Assembly (NCBI GenBank): GCA_902470915.1
Contig: CABRIB010000012.1
Coordinates: 1 to 29,992, forward strand
Direction: 5' to 3'
Length of the DNA stretch: 29,992 nt
Origin: an uncultured Collinsella sp.
Lineage (GTDB): Bacteria > Actinomycetota > Coriobacteriia > Coriobacteriales > Coriobacteriaceae
Positions 13,178-21,474 of this stretch are shown piece after piece (positions within the stretch are counted from its first letter, which is position 1; each line of letters opens with the position of its first letter). The notes below the pieces were generated by a model. It was not told the DNA's origin and did no database searches. It saw only the letters and a list, made by a program, of their open reading frames with translations. The position numbers and the translations under genes were made by a program.

Positions 13178-14053
13178 ATGGACATGACGGATATGACGAG
13201 GGCGGCCGTGTCGCGCCGTCACTTTTTGCAGCTGGCTGGCGCCAGCATGCTTGCGCTGACGGCGACCGCGCTTACCGGTTGCGGCAACTCAACCAGCGGC
13301 GAGGGCTCCGACAAGGGGTCCAAGCTTGCGGCCATCAAATCGCGTGGCCATCTGAATGCCGGCGTTAAGAAGGACGTTCCCGGCTACGGCTATTACGACA
13401 CCGCCAAGGGCCGCTTTGAGGGCATGGAAGTCGATTTGTGCTACCAGATCGCTGCTGCCGTCTTTGGCGTGAGCTACAAGGAGGCTCGCGCCCAGGAGCT
13501 TGTCGAGTTTACTGACGTAACGCCCAAGACGCGCGGCCCGCTGATCGATAACGGCCAACTTGACGTGGTCGCGGCGACCTACACCATCACCGACGAGCGC
13601 AAGAAGAGCTGGGATTTCTCGACGCCGTACCGCACCGACTACGTGGGACTCATGGTCAAGAAGCGTTCGGGCTTTACCTCGATTGAGGATCTGGACGGCA
13701 AGGTCATTGGCGTGAGCCAGGGTGCCACCACGCAGGGCCTGATCGAGCAGATGATCAAGGACAACGGCTTTAGCTGCAAGCCCGAGTTTAGGGCCTTTAG
13801 CGGCTACCCCATCATCAAGAGTTCGCTCGACGCCGGCAATATCGACGTCTTTGCCATGGACCGCTCCACGCTGGCCGGTTACATGAACGAGACCGTTGAG
13901 CTGTTGCAGCCCGAGGTCAAGTTTGGCGAGCAGGGCTACGGCGTGGCGACCAAGAAGGGCTGCGACCTTTCGGCCGTGGTCGATCAGGTGATTTGCGATC
14001 GCCTGGCCGACGGCTGGCTCGACCAAGAGGTCAAGACCTGGGGTCTTGTATAG
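13178..14053 (+). CDS. amino-acid ABC transporter substrate-binding lipoprotein with Tat signal
   Basis: A 291-residue type-3 periplasmic-binding-protein-like receptor. The N-terminus combines a twin-arginine motif, SRRHFLQ (12-18), with a hydrophobic stretch and a lipobox LTGC (Cys35), so it should be exported folded through Tat and lipid-anchored. The mature part has the family pattern: LAAIKSRGHLNAGVKKDVPG, FEGMEVDLCYQIAAA, a VIGVSQGATTQGLIEQMI lobe, and ends with LDQEVKTWGLV. The ligand cannot be read from sequence. The start is uncertain: several ATGs (13178, 13187, 13193) and no clear ribosome site; all keep the signal. It begins 8 bases after the ATPase stop. Confidence 0.92.
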   Translation: MDMTDMTRAAVSRRHFLQLAGASMLALTATALTGCGNSTSGEGSDKGSKLAAIKSRGHLNAGVKKDVPGYGYYDTAKGRFEGMEVDLCYQIAAAVFGVSYKEARAQELVEFTDVTPKTRGPLIDNGQLDVVAATYTITDERKKSWDFSTPYRTDYVGLMVKKRSGFTSIEDLDGKVIGVSQGATTQGLIEQMIKDNGFSCKPEFRAFSGYPIIKSSLDAGNIDVFAMDRSTLAGYMNETVELLQPEVKFGEQGYGVATKKGCDLSAVVDQVICDRLADGWLDQEVKTWGLV

Positions 14054-14078
14054 GCACATCGTCCAAGGAAGGAATCAA

Positions 14079-14825
14079 ATGCTCGAAGGATTATTTGACG
14101 CCGACCGTTGGTCGACGACATTTCAAAACATGGGGCCCTTCTGGGAGGGCTTTGGCGTGACGCTGCAGGTGGTCGTTGCCGGTCTGCTGCTGTCGCTGGT
14201 GCTGGGCACACTGCTGGGCGTGTTCTCTACCACTCGCTCGCGCGTGCTGCGCGCCATAAGCCGCGTGTACGTGGAGTTTTACCAGAATACCCCGTTGCCC
14301 GTGCAGGTGCTCTTTATGTACATGGCCGGTCCGCAGTTTTTGCAGGCCATAACCGGTGCCGACCAGCCGGTGCGCATCGCGCCGTTCGTGCTGGGCTTCT
14401 TGGGTGTGGGCCTGTATCACGCGGCCTACATTTCGGAGGTCATCCGCACTGGTATCGAGGCGGTTCCGCGCGGTCAGATGGAGGCGGCCCAGAGCCAGGG
14501 CTTCACCCGTGCGCAGGCGTACTGGTACATCGTGCTGCCCCAGACGTTCAAGATCATTTTGCCGCCGCTGTGTAACCAGGCGCTCAACCTGGTCAAGAAC
14601 ACGTCGGTGTTGGCACTTGTGGCTGGCGGCGACCTTATGTACCGTTCCGATAATTTTGTGAGTCTGTACGGTTACCTGCAGGGATACATCGTCTGCTGCC
14701 TTATGTACTTCATCATCTGCTTTCCGCTCGCCATGCTGGTGCAGTGGCTCGAGCGCCGCTCCAAGGAGCGTCCGCGCGGCGTGAGCCTGGCCGAGCTGGG
14801 GCTCGACAATGTAGAGGAGGCCTAG
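14079..14825 (+). CDS. polar amino-acid ABC transporter permease 1
   Basis: A 248-residue inner-membrane permease of the HisM/GltJ family with about five membrane segments. The EAA loop that docks to the ATPase is visible in QMEAAQSQGFTRAQAYWYIVLPQ. The segment YVEFYQNTPLPVQVLFMYM is the usual RGTPL-like motif in changed form (QNTPL). I choose the ATG at 14079 because AGGAAGGA lies just upstream; a reading from 14046 would overlap the binding-protein gene. It pairs with the second permease 3 bases after its stop. Confidence 0.94.
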   Translation: MLEGLFDADRWSTTFQNMGPFWEGFGVTLQVVVAGLLLSLVLGTLLGVFSTTRSRVLRAISRVYVEFYQNTPLPVQVLFMYMAGPQFLQAITGADQPVRIAPFVLGFLGVGLYHAAYISEVIRTGIEAVPRGQMEAAQSQGFTRAQAYWYIVLPQTFKIILPPLCNQALNLVKNTSVLALVAGGDLMYRSDNFVSLYGYLQGYIVCCLMYFIICFPLAMLVQWLERRSKERPRGVSLAELGLDNVEEA

Positions 14826-14828
14826 CGC

Positions 14829-15467
14829 ATGGAAATCTTCAACGCGACGAACCTGCTCTACATCTGGGGCGGCTTTGTTAAGACAATCGAGATCTCGGCG
14901 CTGTCGATCTTTTTCTCGCTCATCTTTGGCACGGTGCTGGCGCTTGTTAAAAGCTATGCGCCCCGCCCGTTCCGTATTTTGGTGAGCGCCTATATCGAGC
15001 TGTTCCGTTGCACGCCGAACCTGCTGTGGATCCTGTTTATCTACTTTACGGTGCAGGGTTTGGACATTGTGATTTCGACCATCGCCTTTACGCTGTTTAC
15101 CAGCGCTGTTATGGCCGAGATTGTGCGCGGCGGCCTCAACTCGATTCCGCGCGGCCAGTTTGAGGCAGCGCAGAGCCAGGGCTTCGGCTTCTTTGCCACC
15201 ATGCGCTACATCATTCTGCCGCAGACGTTTAAGACGATCATTCCGGCGCTGTTTAGCCAATGCACGACCGTCATCAAGGACAGCTCGTATCTTTCGGGCA
15301 TCAACGTGGCCGAGCTCATGTACACGGCAAACGTCGTGATGGCCCACGCGATCGACCTGTCGCAGGTGCTTATGCTCTACGGCCTGGTGTTTGCGATGTA
15401 CTTTGTGCTCAACTTTGGTATCTCGTTGCTGGTGAGAGCATATCAGAGGCGAATGGTGGCAGCGTAG
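14829..15467 (+). CDS. polar amino-acid ABC transporter permease 2
   Basis: A 212-residue permease, paralogous to the preceding gene. The EAA loop reads QFEAAQSQGFGFFATMRYIILPQTFK and the conserved outer motif is FRCTPNLLWILFIYF. Four to five membrane segments are predictable. GAGGAGG at the end of the previous gene provides the ribosome site, so translation of the two permeases is coupled. Together they should form the heterodimeric channel of the importer. Confidence 0.94.
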   Translation: MEIFNATNLLYIWGGFVKTIEISALSIFFSLIFGTVLALVKSYAPRPFRILVSAYIELFRCTPNLLWILFIYFTVQGLDIVISTIAFTLFTSAVMAEIVRGGLNSIPRGQFEAAQSQGFGFFATMRYIILPQTFKTIIPALFSQCTTVIKDSSYLSGINVAELMYTANVVMAHAIDLSQVLMLYGLVFAMYFVLNFGISLLVRAYQRRMVAA

Positions 15468-15468
15468 A

Positions 15469-15499
15469 ATGTGGCAAAGGGACAGCCCCTTTGTCACAT
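15469..15499. repeat. GGGACAG hairpin inside the transporter operon
   Basis: ATGTGGCAAAGGG (15469-15481) pairs with CCCTTTGTCACAT (15487-15499) with one G-U, around ACAGC. It follows the permease stop immediately and ends just before the GAGAAAGG ribosome site of the next gene. It belongs by its core (GGGACAG) to the dispersed family but has its own stem. Confidence 0.7.
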
Positions 15500-15515
15500 A
15501 GAGAAAGGAATCGCG

Positions 15516-16139
15516 ATGAGCGATCTGGAGAACAAGAAGAATCCTGTGGTCATTACCATCGCGCGCGACTTTGGCGCCGAGGGCCACGAGATTGGTCGCA
15601 TGCTTGCCGACGAGTTGGGGATTCCGCTGTACGATAACGAGCTGCTGGTGCGTGCGTCGCTGCGCGCGGGCGAGTCGCTCGACAAGATGGCTGCCTACGA
15701 CGAGCGCCTGGCCGTGGAAAACATGGCGTTTCTGCCCGACCGCTACGATGCGCGTTCGTACTCGGACAAGCTGTTCCAAAAGATGAGCCAGGTGATTTTG
15801 GATCTGGGTGAGACCGAGAGCTGCATTATCGAAGGTCGCCTGTCCGATTACCTGTTGCGTAACAACCCCAACCACATTGCCGTGTTGGTGACCGCACCCT
15901 TTGAGGACCGCGTCGAGATTGTGCGCAAGAAGCGTGGCCTTAACAAAAAGAAGGGCGCCAAGCTGGTCAAGCAGCAGCAGAAGGCGCGCGAGGCGTTCTA
16001 TAAGCGCTATAGCGCCGGAAAGTGGAAGATGACGAGCGGTAAGGATATCGTCGTCAACCGCGCCAAGTTGGGACGCGAGGGCTGCAAGGACGTCATCGCC
16101 GCAGCCTACCGCTACAAGGTGGCTCAGCTCGAAGGCTAA
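15516..16139 (+). CDS. cytidylate kinase-like family protein
   Basis: A 207-residue protein of the cytidylate-kinase-like family (Cytidylate_kin2 type). ITIARDFGAEGHEIGRMLADELG contains a P-loop-like glycine segment (Gly20 to Gly27) that replaces the classical GxxGxGK, and IIEGRLSDYLL and the Lys/Arg-rich RKKRGLNKKKGAKL region resemble the lid. Members are common near transporters, and their nucleotide substrate has not been settled; it is unlikely to be the housekeeping Cmk. I choose the ATG at 15516 with AGAAAGGA upstream; the ATG at 15471 would translate the hairpin repeat. It lies 48 bases after the permease and may be co-transcribed. Confidence 0.85.
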   Translation: MSDLENKKNPVVITIARDFGAEGHEIGRMLADELGIPLYDNELLVRASLRAGESLDKMAAYDERLAVENMAFLPDRYDARSYSDKLFQKMSQVILDLGETESCIIEGRLSDYLLRNNPNHIAVLVTAPFEDRVEIVRKKRGLNKKKGAKLVKQQQKAREAFYKRYSAGKWKMTSGKDIVVNRAKLGREGCKDVIAAAYRYKVAQLEG

Positions 16140-16145
16140 CCGACC

Positions 16146-16187
16146 AAAACCACCACAAAGGGGATAGGCACCTTTGTGGTGGTTTTT
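16146..16187. terminator. bidirectional terminator, also a GGGGACAGG-family member
   Basis: AAAACCACCACAAAGG (16146-16161) and its exact complement (16171-16186) enclose the 9-nt loop GGATAGGCA. A-tract and T-tract flank the stem, so it serves the kinase-like gene and the convergent LuxR gene. The GGGGATAGGCACC centre and CCACCAC stem also match the element at 19949-19981. Confidence 0.9.
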
Positions 16188-16190
16188 GTT

Positions 16191-17594
16191 TTAGGCGGAG
16201 GGGAAGGCCTTGGTGAGACCGGCGCGCGTCTGCGTGTCGGTCTTTTGGTAGATAGAGCTCAGGTGGCGCTGCACCATGCGCATCGAGATTCCGAGCTCCT
16301 CGGCGACCTGCTTGAGCGGGCGTTCATCCTGGGTCACGGCTATGAGCACGTCGACTTCGCGCGGGGTGAGAGCGTGGTTGGCGATGAAGGCCTGGCGTTG
16401 CTCCTCGATGGTGGGGGCGGCGAGTGCTTCTTCTGCCAGCTGCTCGCGTTTTCGCTCCTGCTCGGTTTGGGGCAGGCGGAACAGGCCGGCTGCCACGAAT
16501 GCCGCGCAGGCGGCGACGAGCAAAACGAGCGCACCGATCATGATGAGGGCAACGTTGCCCGAGGTCACGAGAGCAAGCGAGATGCCCGATGTGGTGAATG
16601 CGCATGCATTGTTGGCGGCGCGTCCCATGCCGGCCCAGAGGGCGGGCGCATGCATGCGCGGTGCCAGCTGTGTAAAGGTGGCGGTAAAGAACGTGACAAA
16701 AAAGCCCGAGCTCAGGTAAAAGACGACAAGGCCCAGGTTAGGATCGGCGCCGGCTTCCACGGCCAGAATGGAAATGGTCGAGAGCACGGCAATGCCGAGC
16801 ATGGCAAGTCCCATGTATCGGCGCTCGGCAAGATCAAAGATAATGCCGGCGGCAAGGCCGCTCGCCGCCAAAAAGAGGCGCGGCCAGGTTTGCACGGCAA
16901 TGGCGCCATGGGCGTTGGAGAGTGTGACCACGTTGTCGAGGGTCGAGAACAAGCAGGCGAGAATCATGACGAGCGCGATGCTCCAGCATGCCTGTTTGGC
17001 GAGGGCGTGCGAAGGTTCGACAAAGGGATTGATACGGGAGTTCGGGCTCTTGGCGGTCTCTTGAGGAACAGTGCCGATGGCAGAGATGATGATTGTTGCG
17101 GTGCCAAGGACAATGAGCTCGACGATGCCGGCGCAATTGAGCAGGTTGACGGCGAACTGCATCAGGATGCCTGCGGCATAGGCCGCTCCTGCGCCGGTGG
17201 CGAGTTTAGGGTCATTCTGAAATGTCAACGAAAAGGCGTGGTGAGCAGCGGCACCCAGCAGACCGAGCCCAAAGAATGCCACGCAGCCCAGAATCTCGAG
17301 GGCAAGCGGACCCGTGGGGGACTGGATCTGGGTCAATCCCAGGATGGCGATGGGAACAGCGGCGTTGGCGGCTGCCAGTGAGTGGCCTTTGCGCTGTGCG
17401 AGCCCGAGCAGCGGCGCGTATCCGATAAAGCCGAGTACGCTCGCGCCCAGAATAAAGCCCTGTGCGAGCACAACGCGCTCGGCGCCGGCGAGTAGCCCGA
17501 TATTGATATCGAAGCGAAACTCGGCGGCAAGGAAGGCGAAGGTGAAGAGCGCGAGTGCCAGAAGCGCTTTGATTTTAGGCCTGCTCAGGTTCAA
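16191..17594 (-). CDS. membrane-bound LuxR-family regulator (MFS-like N-terminus, C-terminal HTH)
   Basis: A 467-residue protein with about twelve hydrophobic segments (roughly 9-375) resembling a major-facilitator fold, then a charged linker and a LuxR/GerE helix-turn-helix at 409-467, from LTPREVDVL through VAEELGISMRMVQRHLSSIYQK. This architecture is widespread in Coriobacteriia and Eggerthellia, where such proteins are thought to sense small molecules at the membrane and control neighbouring genes. The first Met is encoded by TTG (17592-17594) with AAAGGA upstream. It is divergent from the surface protein gene, sharing a 186-base intergenic region, so that gene is the obvious candidate target. 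HTH positions fit the family fully, so DNA binding is likely intact. Confidence 0.9.
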   Translation of the reverse strand: MNLSRPKIKALLALALFTFAFLAAEFRFDINIGLLAGAERVVLAQGFILGASVLGFIGYAPLLGLAQRKGHSLAAANAAVPIAILGLTQIQSPTGPLALEILGCVAFFGLGLLGAAAHHAFSLTFQNDPKLATGAGAAYAAGILMQFAVNLLNCAGIVELIVLGTATIIISAIGTVPQETAKSPNSRINPFVEPSHALAKQACWSIALVMILACLFSTLDNVVTLSNAHGAIAVQTWPRLFLAASGLAAGIIFDLAERRYMGLAMLGIAVLSTISILAVEAGADPNLGLVVFYLSSGFFVTFFTATFTQLAPRMHAPALWAGMGRAANNACAFTTSGISLALVTSGNVALIMIGALVLLVAACAAFVAAGLFRLPQTEQERKREQLAEEALAAPTIEEQRQAFIANHALTPREVDVLIAVTQDERPLKQVAEELGISMRMVQRHLSSIYQKTDTQTRAGLTKAFPSA

Positions 17595-17696
17595 GGACGG
17601 TCCTTTGGGTGGACGAATGATCGTGTCCTCGATTGTAGCGTTCCCGGGACGCGTGTGGCGATGGCGAAATCATATTGAATTAAACCGCAGGTAGAG

Positions 17697-17724
17697 GCCT
17701 AGGTTCACATCTACGAACCTAGGC
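17697..17724. promoter_or_regulatory. 10-bp inverted repeat in the LuxR/surface-protein intergenic region
   Basis: GCCTAGGTTC (17697-17706) and GAACCTAGGC (17715-17724) are perfect complements around an 8-nt spacer, about 57 bases before the surface protein start. It could be an operator for the divergently encoded LuxR-type regulator or a leader hairpin. No T-tract follows, so it is not a terminator. Confidence 0.55.
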
Positions 17725-17780
17725 TTATGGAGTCATTTGGCACATCTTGGTGGTATGTCCCTACGACCAAGGAGGCCGTT

Positions 17781-19751
17781 ATGAACGGAAGCCACTTTGA
17801 CAAGCAAGCTCAACGTGAGTCCACCTGCTCGCTGGTTCACGGTACCTGGCGTTGTGTGGGTGCCAAAATAGCTTGCGCCGGCGCGTGTGCGCTTATGGTC
17901 GGTCAGTTGCTGCTGCCGAGCGTGGCGCTGGCGACGGAATGCGCCGATCCCGCCGCTGGGACGGATGAGGTTGCCGCGGCTCCGGTGACGCCGACGGTTG
18001 CGGAGGATACGGCGGCTCCGGCGTCGGTACCGGTGGCTTCGGCTGCGCCGATGACTGACGCGGCTCCGGCGGCACCGTCCACGGTAGAAGCTCAGCAAGA
18101 TCAGCAGGACGCACCGGCGGCAACGGCAAACGATGCGACACCCGCTGAACAAAACACTCCCAGCGACAACGCCGCCATGCCGGCGAGCAACGCCATCATG
18201 CCCTGCGGTGTGACCGATGTTGTTGGCGGCAGCGATGTTAGGGTCAATACGACCGTGGTTTCCCACTACACGAACTGCGGGCTCCCGGGCAACATCACGC
18301 TCGAAAAGGGTCAGTCGTACACCTATGATTTTCCCGATGTTGAGGGCGGCATGCCGGATGAGCCGCCCTGCGAACTTGTCGAAACCAAGTACTACCGGGC
18401 CGATGCTGTTTCGGGCACCCTGGTTGAAGTCCAGGACGCATCTATGTCCGATGTGACGGCGCGCTTTGAGCCCGTTGGCGATCACATGAGGCTGACGCTG
18501 ACCTTTACGGGTGGCGCGGCAGGCGGCTCGTATCGACTCACGCGCAATGAGGCTCTCTATATTGGCACGGCACTGGAGTATACCGGAACTGACTATGAAG
18601 GCAGCTCGACTATCCTCAACGAAACCAGGTACGATTATTACCTCCGCTACGCCATCAATAGCGAAATTACGCTCGTTGCGTCAGAAAACGAAGCCCTCCA
18701 TAACCTGAACGTCAACGACGTGAAGACCGACTACGCGCCCGGCGAGGCGCCCCGCGCGACCGCGACGATTCCCGCCGCCGATGCCGACAAGTACGAGATC
18801 GCCTACGAGTGCTGGGAAGAGATGGAGCTCGATATGGAATCCGGGGAGTCGGTACCCGTTGCCTTCTGGTATTCCGACCCCGCAAAGTACACGCCGGGCA
18901 TGAAGAAGATTGACCACTTCGAGGAGGGCAAGTTCTACATGTACTCCGTTGAGCTGAGGCTCAAGGGCGACAATACCGTGGCCGATGACTGCAATATGAA
19001 CGTCAACGGTCATTGGGTGCACCACATCAAGACCGCCAACGGCGTCTTCGCGCCAAACGCTGACAATATGCTGTGCGAGGCTCCGATTGATGAGTGGCGG
19101 GCAATCGACCTTATTGAGATTAACGGTGCCATGACCACCTTTAAGGCGGGCGACAGGCCGGTCTTTACGGCGGGTACTCCGGCGGGTTCCGACTCTATTC
19201 TCCAGTGTGAGTTCTGGACGGGCAGCGACGGCAGCGAAGTAAATTCCGTTGAGTTCTGGGACCAGCACATCACCAACCATATCGACGCCTTTAAGCCTGG
19301 CGTGACCTATCGCTACGGCCTGTACTTTAAGCCGGCGCGTGGTTTCTACTTTACGCCCAATACCAAGCTGAAGATCAATGGGGTTGAGTGTGGCTATCAG
19401 GTGGGCGAGGCAAGTGAGGTTGATCCCGAGAGCGGTTGGATTTACACCCTGTGGCTGAACACCAATCTGACGTTTACGCCTGAGACTATGCCTACTCCCG
19501 ATCCGCAGCCCACGCCGGATCCCAACCCGACGCCGCAGCCTGAGACTAAGCCCGAGGCCAAACCCGCGGCAAAGCCGGTCGTGACAACCACCACGACCAA
19601 GACGGTTGAGAAAGCCACGCCGTCCAAAAAGTCCGATGCTGTCCTGGCTACCACGGGGGATACCACCGCGGCAACGGTCGCGGCCCTGGGCATCGCCGGC
19701 GCAACCGTTGCCGTGGCCGGCATCGCCGCGACCAAGCGCCGCAAGCGCTAG
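17781..19751 (+). CDS. LPxTG-like cell-wall surface protein with two tandem domains
   Basis: A 656-residue secreted protein. Residues 1-51 form a long signal peptide (hydrophobic core about 27-50, ending SVALA). An Ala/Pro/Thr/Gln-rich linker (about 55-140) follows. Residues about 309-410 and 442-534 look like two related repeats, each with a G-x-Y-x-Y-x-L pattern and ending in NVNG or INGVE. A proline-rich spacer (PTPDPQPTPDPNPTPQPETK) leads to the sorting signal: LATTG at 622-626, a hydrophobic helix, and KRRKR at the very C-terminus. LATTG instead of LPxTG is a variant motif. Cys residues (e.g. 166, 197, 344, 404) are unusually frequent for a wall protein. AAGGAGG precedes the ATG at 17781; an earlier in-frame ATG at 17727 would destroy the signal-peptide layout. 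Function unknown; adhesion is a guess. Confidence 0.85.
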   Translation: MNGSHFDKQAQRESTCSLVHGTWRCVGAKIACAGACALMVGQLLLPSVALATECADPAAGTDEVAAAPVTPTVAEDTAAPASVPVASAAPMTDAAPAAPSTVEAQQDQQDAPAATANDATPAEQNTPSDNAAMPASNAIMPCGVTDVVGGSDVRVNTTVVSHYTNCGLPGNITLEKGQSYTYDFPDVEGGMPDEPPCELVETKYYRADAVSGTLVEVQDASMSDVTARFEPVGDHMRLTLTFTGGAAGGSYRLTRNEALYIGTALEYTGTDYEGSSTILNETRYDYYLRYAINSEITLVASENEALHNLNVNDVKTDYAPGEAPRATATIPAADADKYEIAYECWEEMELDMESGESVPVAFWYSDPAKYTPGMKKIDHFEEGKFYMYSVELRLKGDNTVADDCNMNVNGHWVHHIKTANGVFAPNADNMLCEAPIDEWRAIDLIEINGAMTTFKAGDRPVFTAGTPAGSDSILQCEFWTGSDGSEVNSVEFWDQHITNHIDAFKPGVTYRYGLYFKPARGFYFTPNTKLKINGVECGYQVGEASEVDPESGWIYTLWLNTNLTFTPETMPTPDPQPTPDPNPTPQPETKPEAKPAAKPVVTTTTTKTVEKATPSKKSDAVLATTGDTTAATVAALGIAGATVAVAGIAATKRRKR

Positions 19752-19787
19752 GTTTTGGTGACGGCGCCTATCCTCGGCTTCAGCAAA

Positions 19788-19925
19788 ATATCGATCTGTA
19801 ACACCAAACTGCCCAGAACGCCTCTAGATGTTACAGATTGAGATGAACCGAATGGCCGCCAATCTAATGTCTCGATCTGTAACACCAAGCGGGGAATTTG
19901 ACCTCTAACTGTTACAGATTGAGAC
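19788..19925. repeat. two tandem ~58-nt hairpins, 81-bp period
   Basis: Unit A (about 19788-19845) and unit B (19868-19925) each begin with TCGATCTGTAACACCAA and end with TGTTACAGATTGAGA; the start-to-start distance is 81 bases. Within each unit ATCTGTAACA pairs with TGTTACAGAT; in B the pairing extends to TGTCTC/GAGACA. The inner segments differ except for CCTCTA. It fills much of the 19752-20064 gap, which has no gene. Confidence 0.85.
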
Positions 19926-19948
19926 AAAACGACCGACCAGGTCCCAAA

Positions 19949-19981
19949 CCACCACAAAGGTGCCTGTCCCCATCGTGGTGG
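19949..19981. repeat. GGGGACAGG-family hairpin (CCACCAC stem)
   Basis: CCACCAC (19949-19955) pairs with GTGGTGG (19975-19981) around a centre whose reverse complement reads GATGGGGACAGGCACCTTT. Stem and centre match the terminator-like element at 16146-16187. Confidence 0.75.
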
Positions 19982-19997
19982 TCGGGCGGCCGGTATA

Positions 19998-20036
19998 GAA
20001 AAAGTCCCCGCCGGGCGTATGCTCGACGGGGACTTT
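19998..20036. terminator. bidirectional terminator between surface protein and nfnB-like gene
   Basis: AAAGTCCCCG (20001-20010) pairs with CGGGGACTTT (20027-20036), with CGGGC/GCTCG pairing further inside around a 4-nt loop, and A-rich sequence before it. It lies 28 bases after the stop of the minus-strand gene and is convergent for both sides. Confidence 0.9.
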
Positions 20037-20064
20037 GCCGTTTGGTGGCTAGTGCTGTAGGTGA

Positions 20065-21474
20065 TTACTCGCCCAGCAGGCTCTTGGTGATGGAAGCGGC
20101 GGCCTTCTTGCCGGCGCCCATCGCCAGAATGACCGTAGCGGCACCGGTGACGATGTCGCCGCCGGCCCAGATGCGGGGATCGGTGGTCTGACCGGTCTCC
20201 TCGTCAGCGACGATGTAGCCCCACTTGTTGAGCTCCATCTTGCCGCCGATCTTGGCAGCGAAGGGGTTGGCGTTGGTGCCGATAGCCGAGATCGCGACGT
20301 CGCAGGGGATCTCCTCGATGGCGCCCTCGATGGGCACCGGACGACGGCGGCCGGACTCGTCGGGCTCGCCGAGCTCCATCTTCTGGACCTTGACGGCGCA
20401 CACGGAGCCGTCCTCGCCAGCGACAAACTCGAGCGGGGAGACGAGCGGTAGAACCTCGACGCCCTCGGCCTTGGCATGGTGCAGCTCAGCGCGACGGCAG
20501 GGCATCTCATCCTCGGTACGACGATAGGCGATGATGGCGTGCTCGGCGCCCAGGCGCTTGGCGGTACGGACGGCGTCCATAGCCACGTTGCCGCCACCAA
20601 AGACGACGACGTTCTTGCCGTGCTTGGTGGGGGTGTCGTACTCGGGGAACTTGTTGGCCTTCATCAGGTTCACGCGGGTGAGGTACTCGTTCGCGAAGAA
20701 GACGTTGGGCAGGTTCTCGCCGGGGACGTTGAGGAACTTGGGCAGGCCGGCGCCAGTCGCCACGTAGATGGCGTCGAAGCCCTGCTCGAACAGCTCCTCG
20801 GCCGTGGCCATGTTGCCCACGACGGAGTTGTACTCAAACTTGACGCCCATGTCCTCCAGGCCGTCAATCTCGCGCTTGACGACTGCCTTGGGCAGACGGA
20901 ACTCGGGGATGCCGTAGACCAGCACGCCGCCGCCGGTGAAGAATGCCTCGAAGACGGTGACGTCAAAGCCGTTACGGGCGAGCTCGCCAGCGCAGGTGAT
21001 GCCGGACGGGCCAGAGCCGACGACGGCGACCTTCTTGCCGTTCTTGGGGGCCATCTTGGGCGTGGAAGCGAGCTCGGGGCGGTCACCCAGGAAGCGCTCG
21101 AGCTGGCCGATGGCCACGGGCTCGGACTTCTTACCACGGATGCACTTGCCCTCGCACTGGTTCTCCTGCGGGCAGACGCGGCCGCAGATGGCGGGAAGCA
21201 TGGAGTCCTCGCGGATGGTATCGAGAGCGCCGCCGAAGTCCTTCTCGCGGATCTGCTCGATAAAGCGGGGGATGTTGATGTTGACGGGGCAGCCCTCAAC
21301 ACAGAACGGCTTCTTGCAGTTGAGGCAGCGCTCGGCCTCGGCCAGCGCCATCTCCTCGGTGAAGCCCTTGTCGACGGGGCGGAAGTCGCAGGCGCGCTCG
21401 GCAGCCGGCTCCTCGTTATCGGGGGTGCGGGGCGACTTCATATCGGCAACGAAACGACCGTTAACTAGTGGCAT
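20065..21474 (-). CDS. NfnB-like / glutamate synthase small-subunit-like oxidoreductase
   Basis: A 469-residue iron-sulfur flavoprotein. The N-terminal domain carries eight cysteines in two groups, C50LNC53...C58...C62 and C97...C101...C107...C111, ligands for two [4Fe-4S] clusters. FAD binds at VVGSGPSG (about 151-158), and NADPH-binding VVFGGGNVAMDAVR lies near 295. This is the fold of the GltD small subunit of glutamate synthase, but no large subunit is present. Instead its gene overlaps by 10 bases an NfnA-type [2Fe-2S] flavoprotein gene, the arrangement of NfnAB, the electron-bifurcating NADH-dependent ferredoxin:NADP+ oxidoreductase. I therefore prefer NfnB over GltD. Automated annotation will usually call it gltA or gltD. 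Ends at a strong terminator. Confidence 0.88.
   Translation of the reverse strand: MPLVNGRFVADMKSPRTPDNEEPAAERACDFRPVDKGFTEEMALAEAERCLNCKKPFCVEGCPVNINIPRFIEQIREKDFGGALDTIREDSMLPAICGRVCPQENQCEGKCIRGKKSEPVAIGQLERFLGDRPELASTPKMAPKNGKKVAVVGSGPSGITCAGELARNGFDVTVFEAFFTGGGVLVYGIPEFRLPKAVVKREIDGLEDMGVKFEYNSVVGNMATAEELFEQGFDAIYVATGAGLPKFLNVPGENLPNVFFANEYLTRVNLMKANKFPEYDTPTKHGKNVVVFGGGNVAMDAVRTAKRLGAEHAIIAYRRTEDEMPCRRAELHHAKAEGVEVLPLVSPLEFVAGEDGSVCAVKVQKMELGEPDESGRRRPVPIEGAIEEIPCDVAISAIGTNANPFAAKIGGKMELNKWGYIVADEETGQTTDPRIWAGGDIVTGAATVILAMGAGKKAAASITKSLLGE

Noticed and set aside
14091..15875. 594-codon open frame on the minus strand
   Set aside because: It is antisense to two permeases and the kinase-like gene, which have clear family motifs; long antisense frames are expected in high-GC coding DNA.
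19788..19925. CRISPR array
   Set aside because: Only two units, each internally palindromic over its full span, with no spacer-repeat alternation and no cas genes.
20476..21468. Plus-strand frames opposite the NfnAB-like genes, and similar ones opposite pth, prs and glmU
   Set aside because: All are antisense shadows with Ala/Asp/Val/Gly-rich products and no family features.
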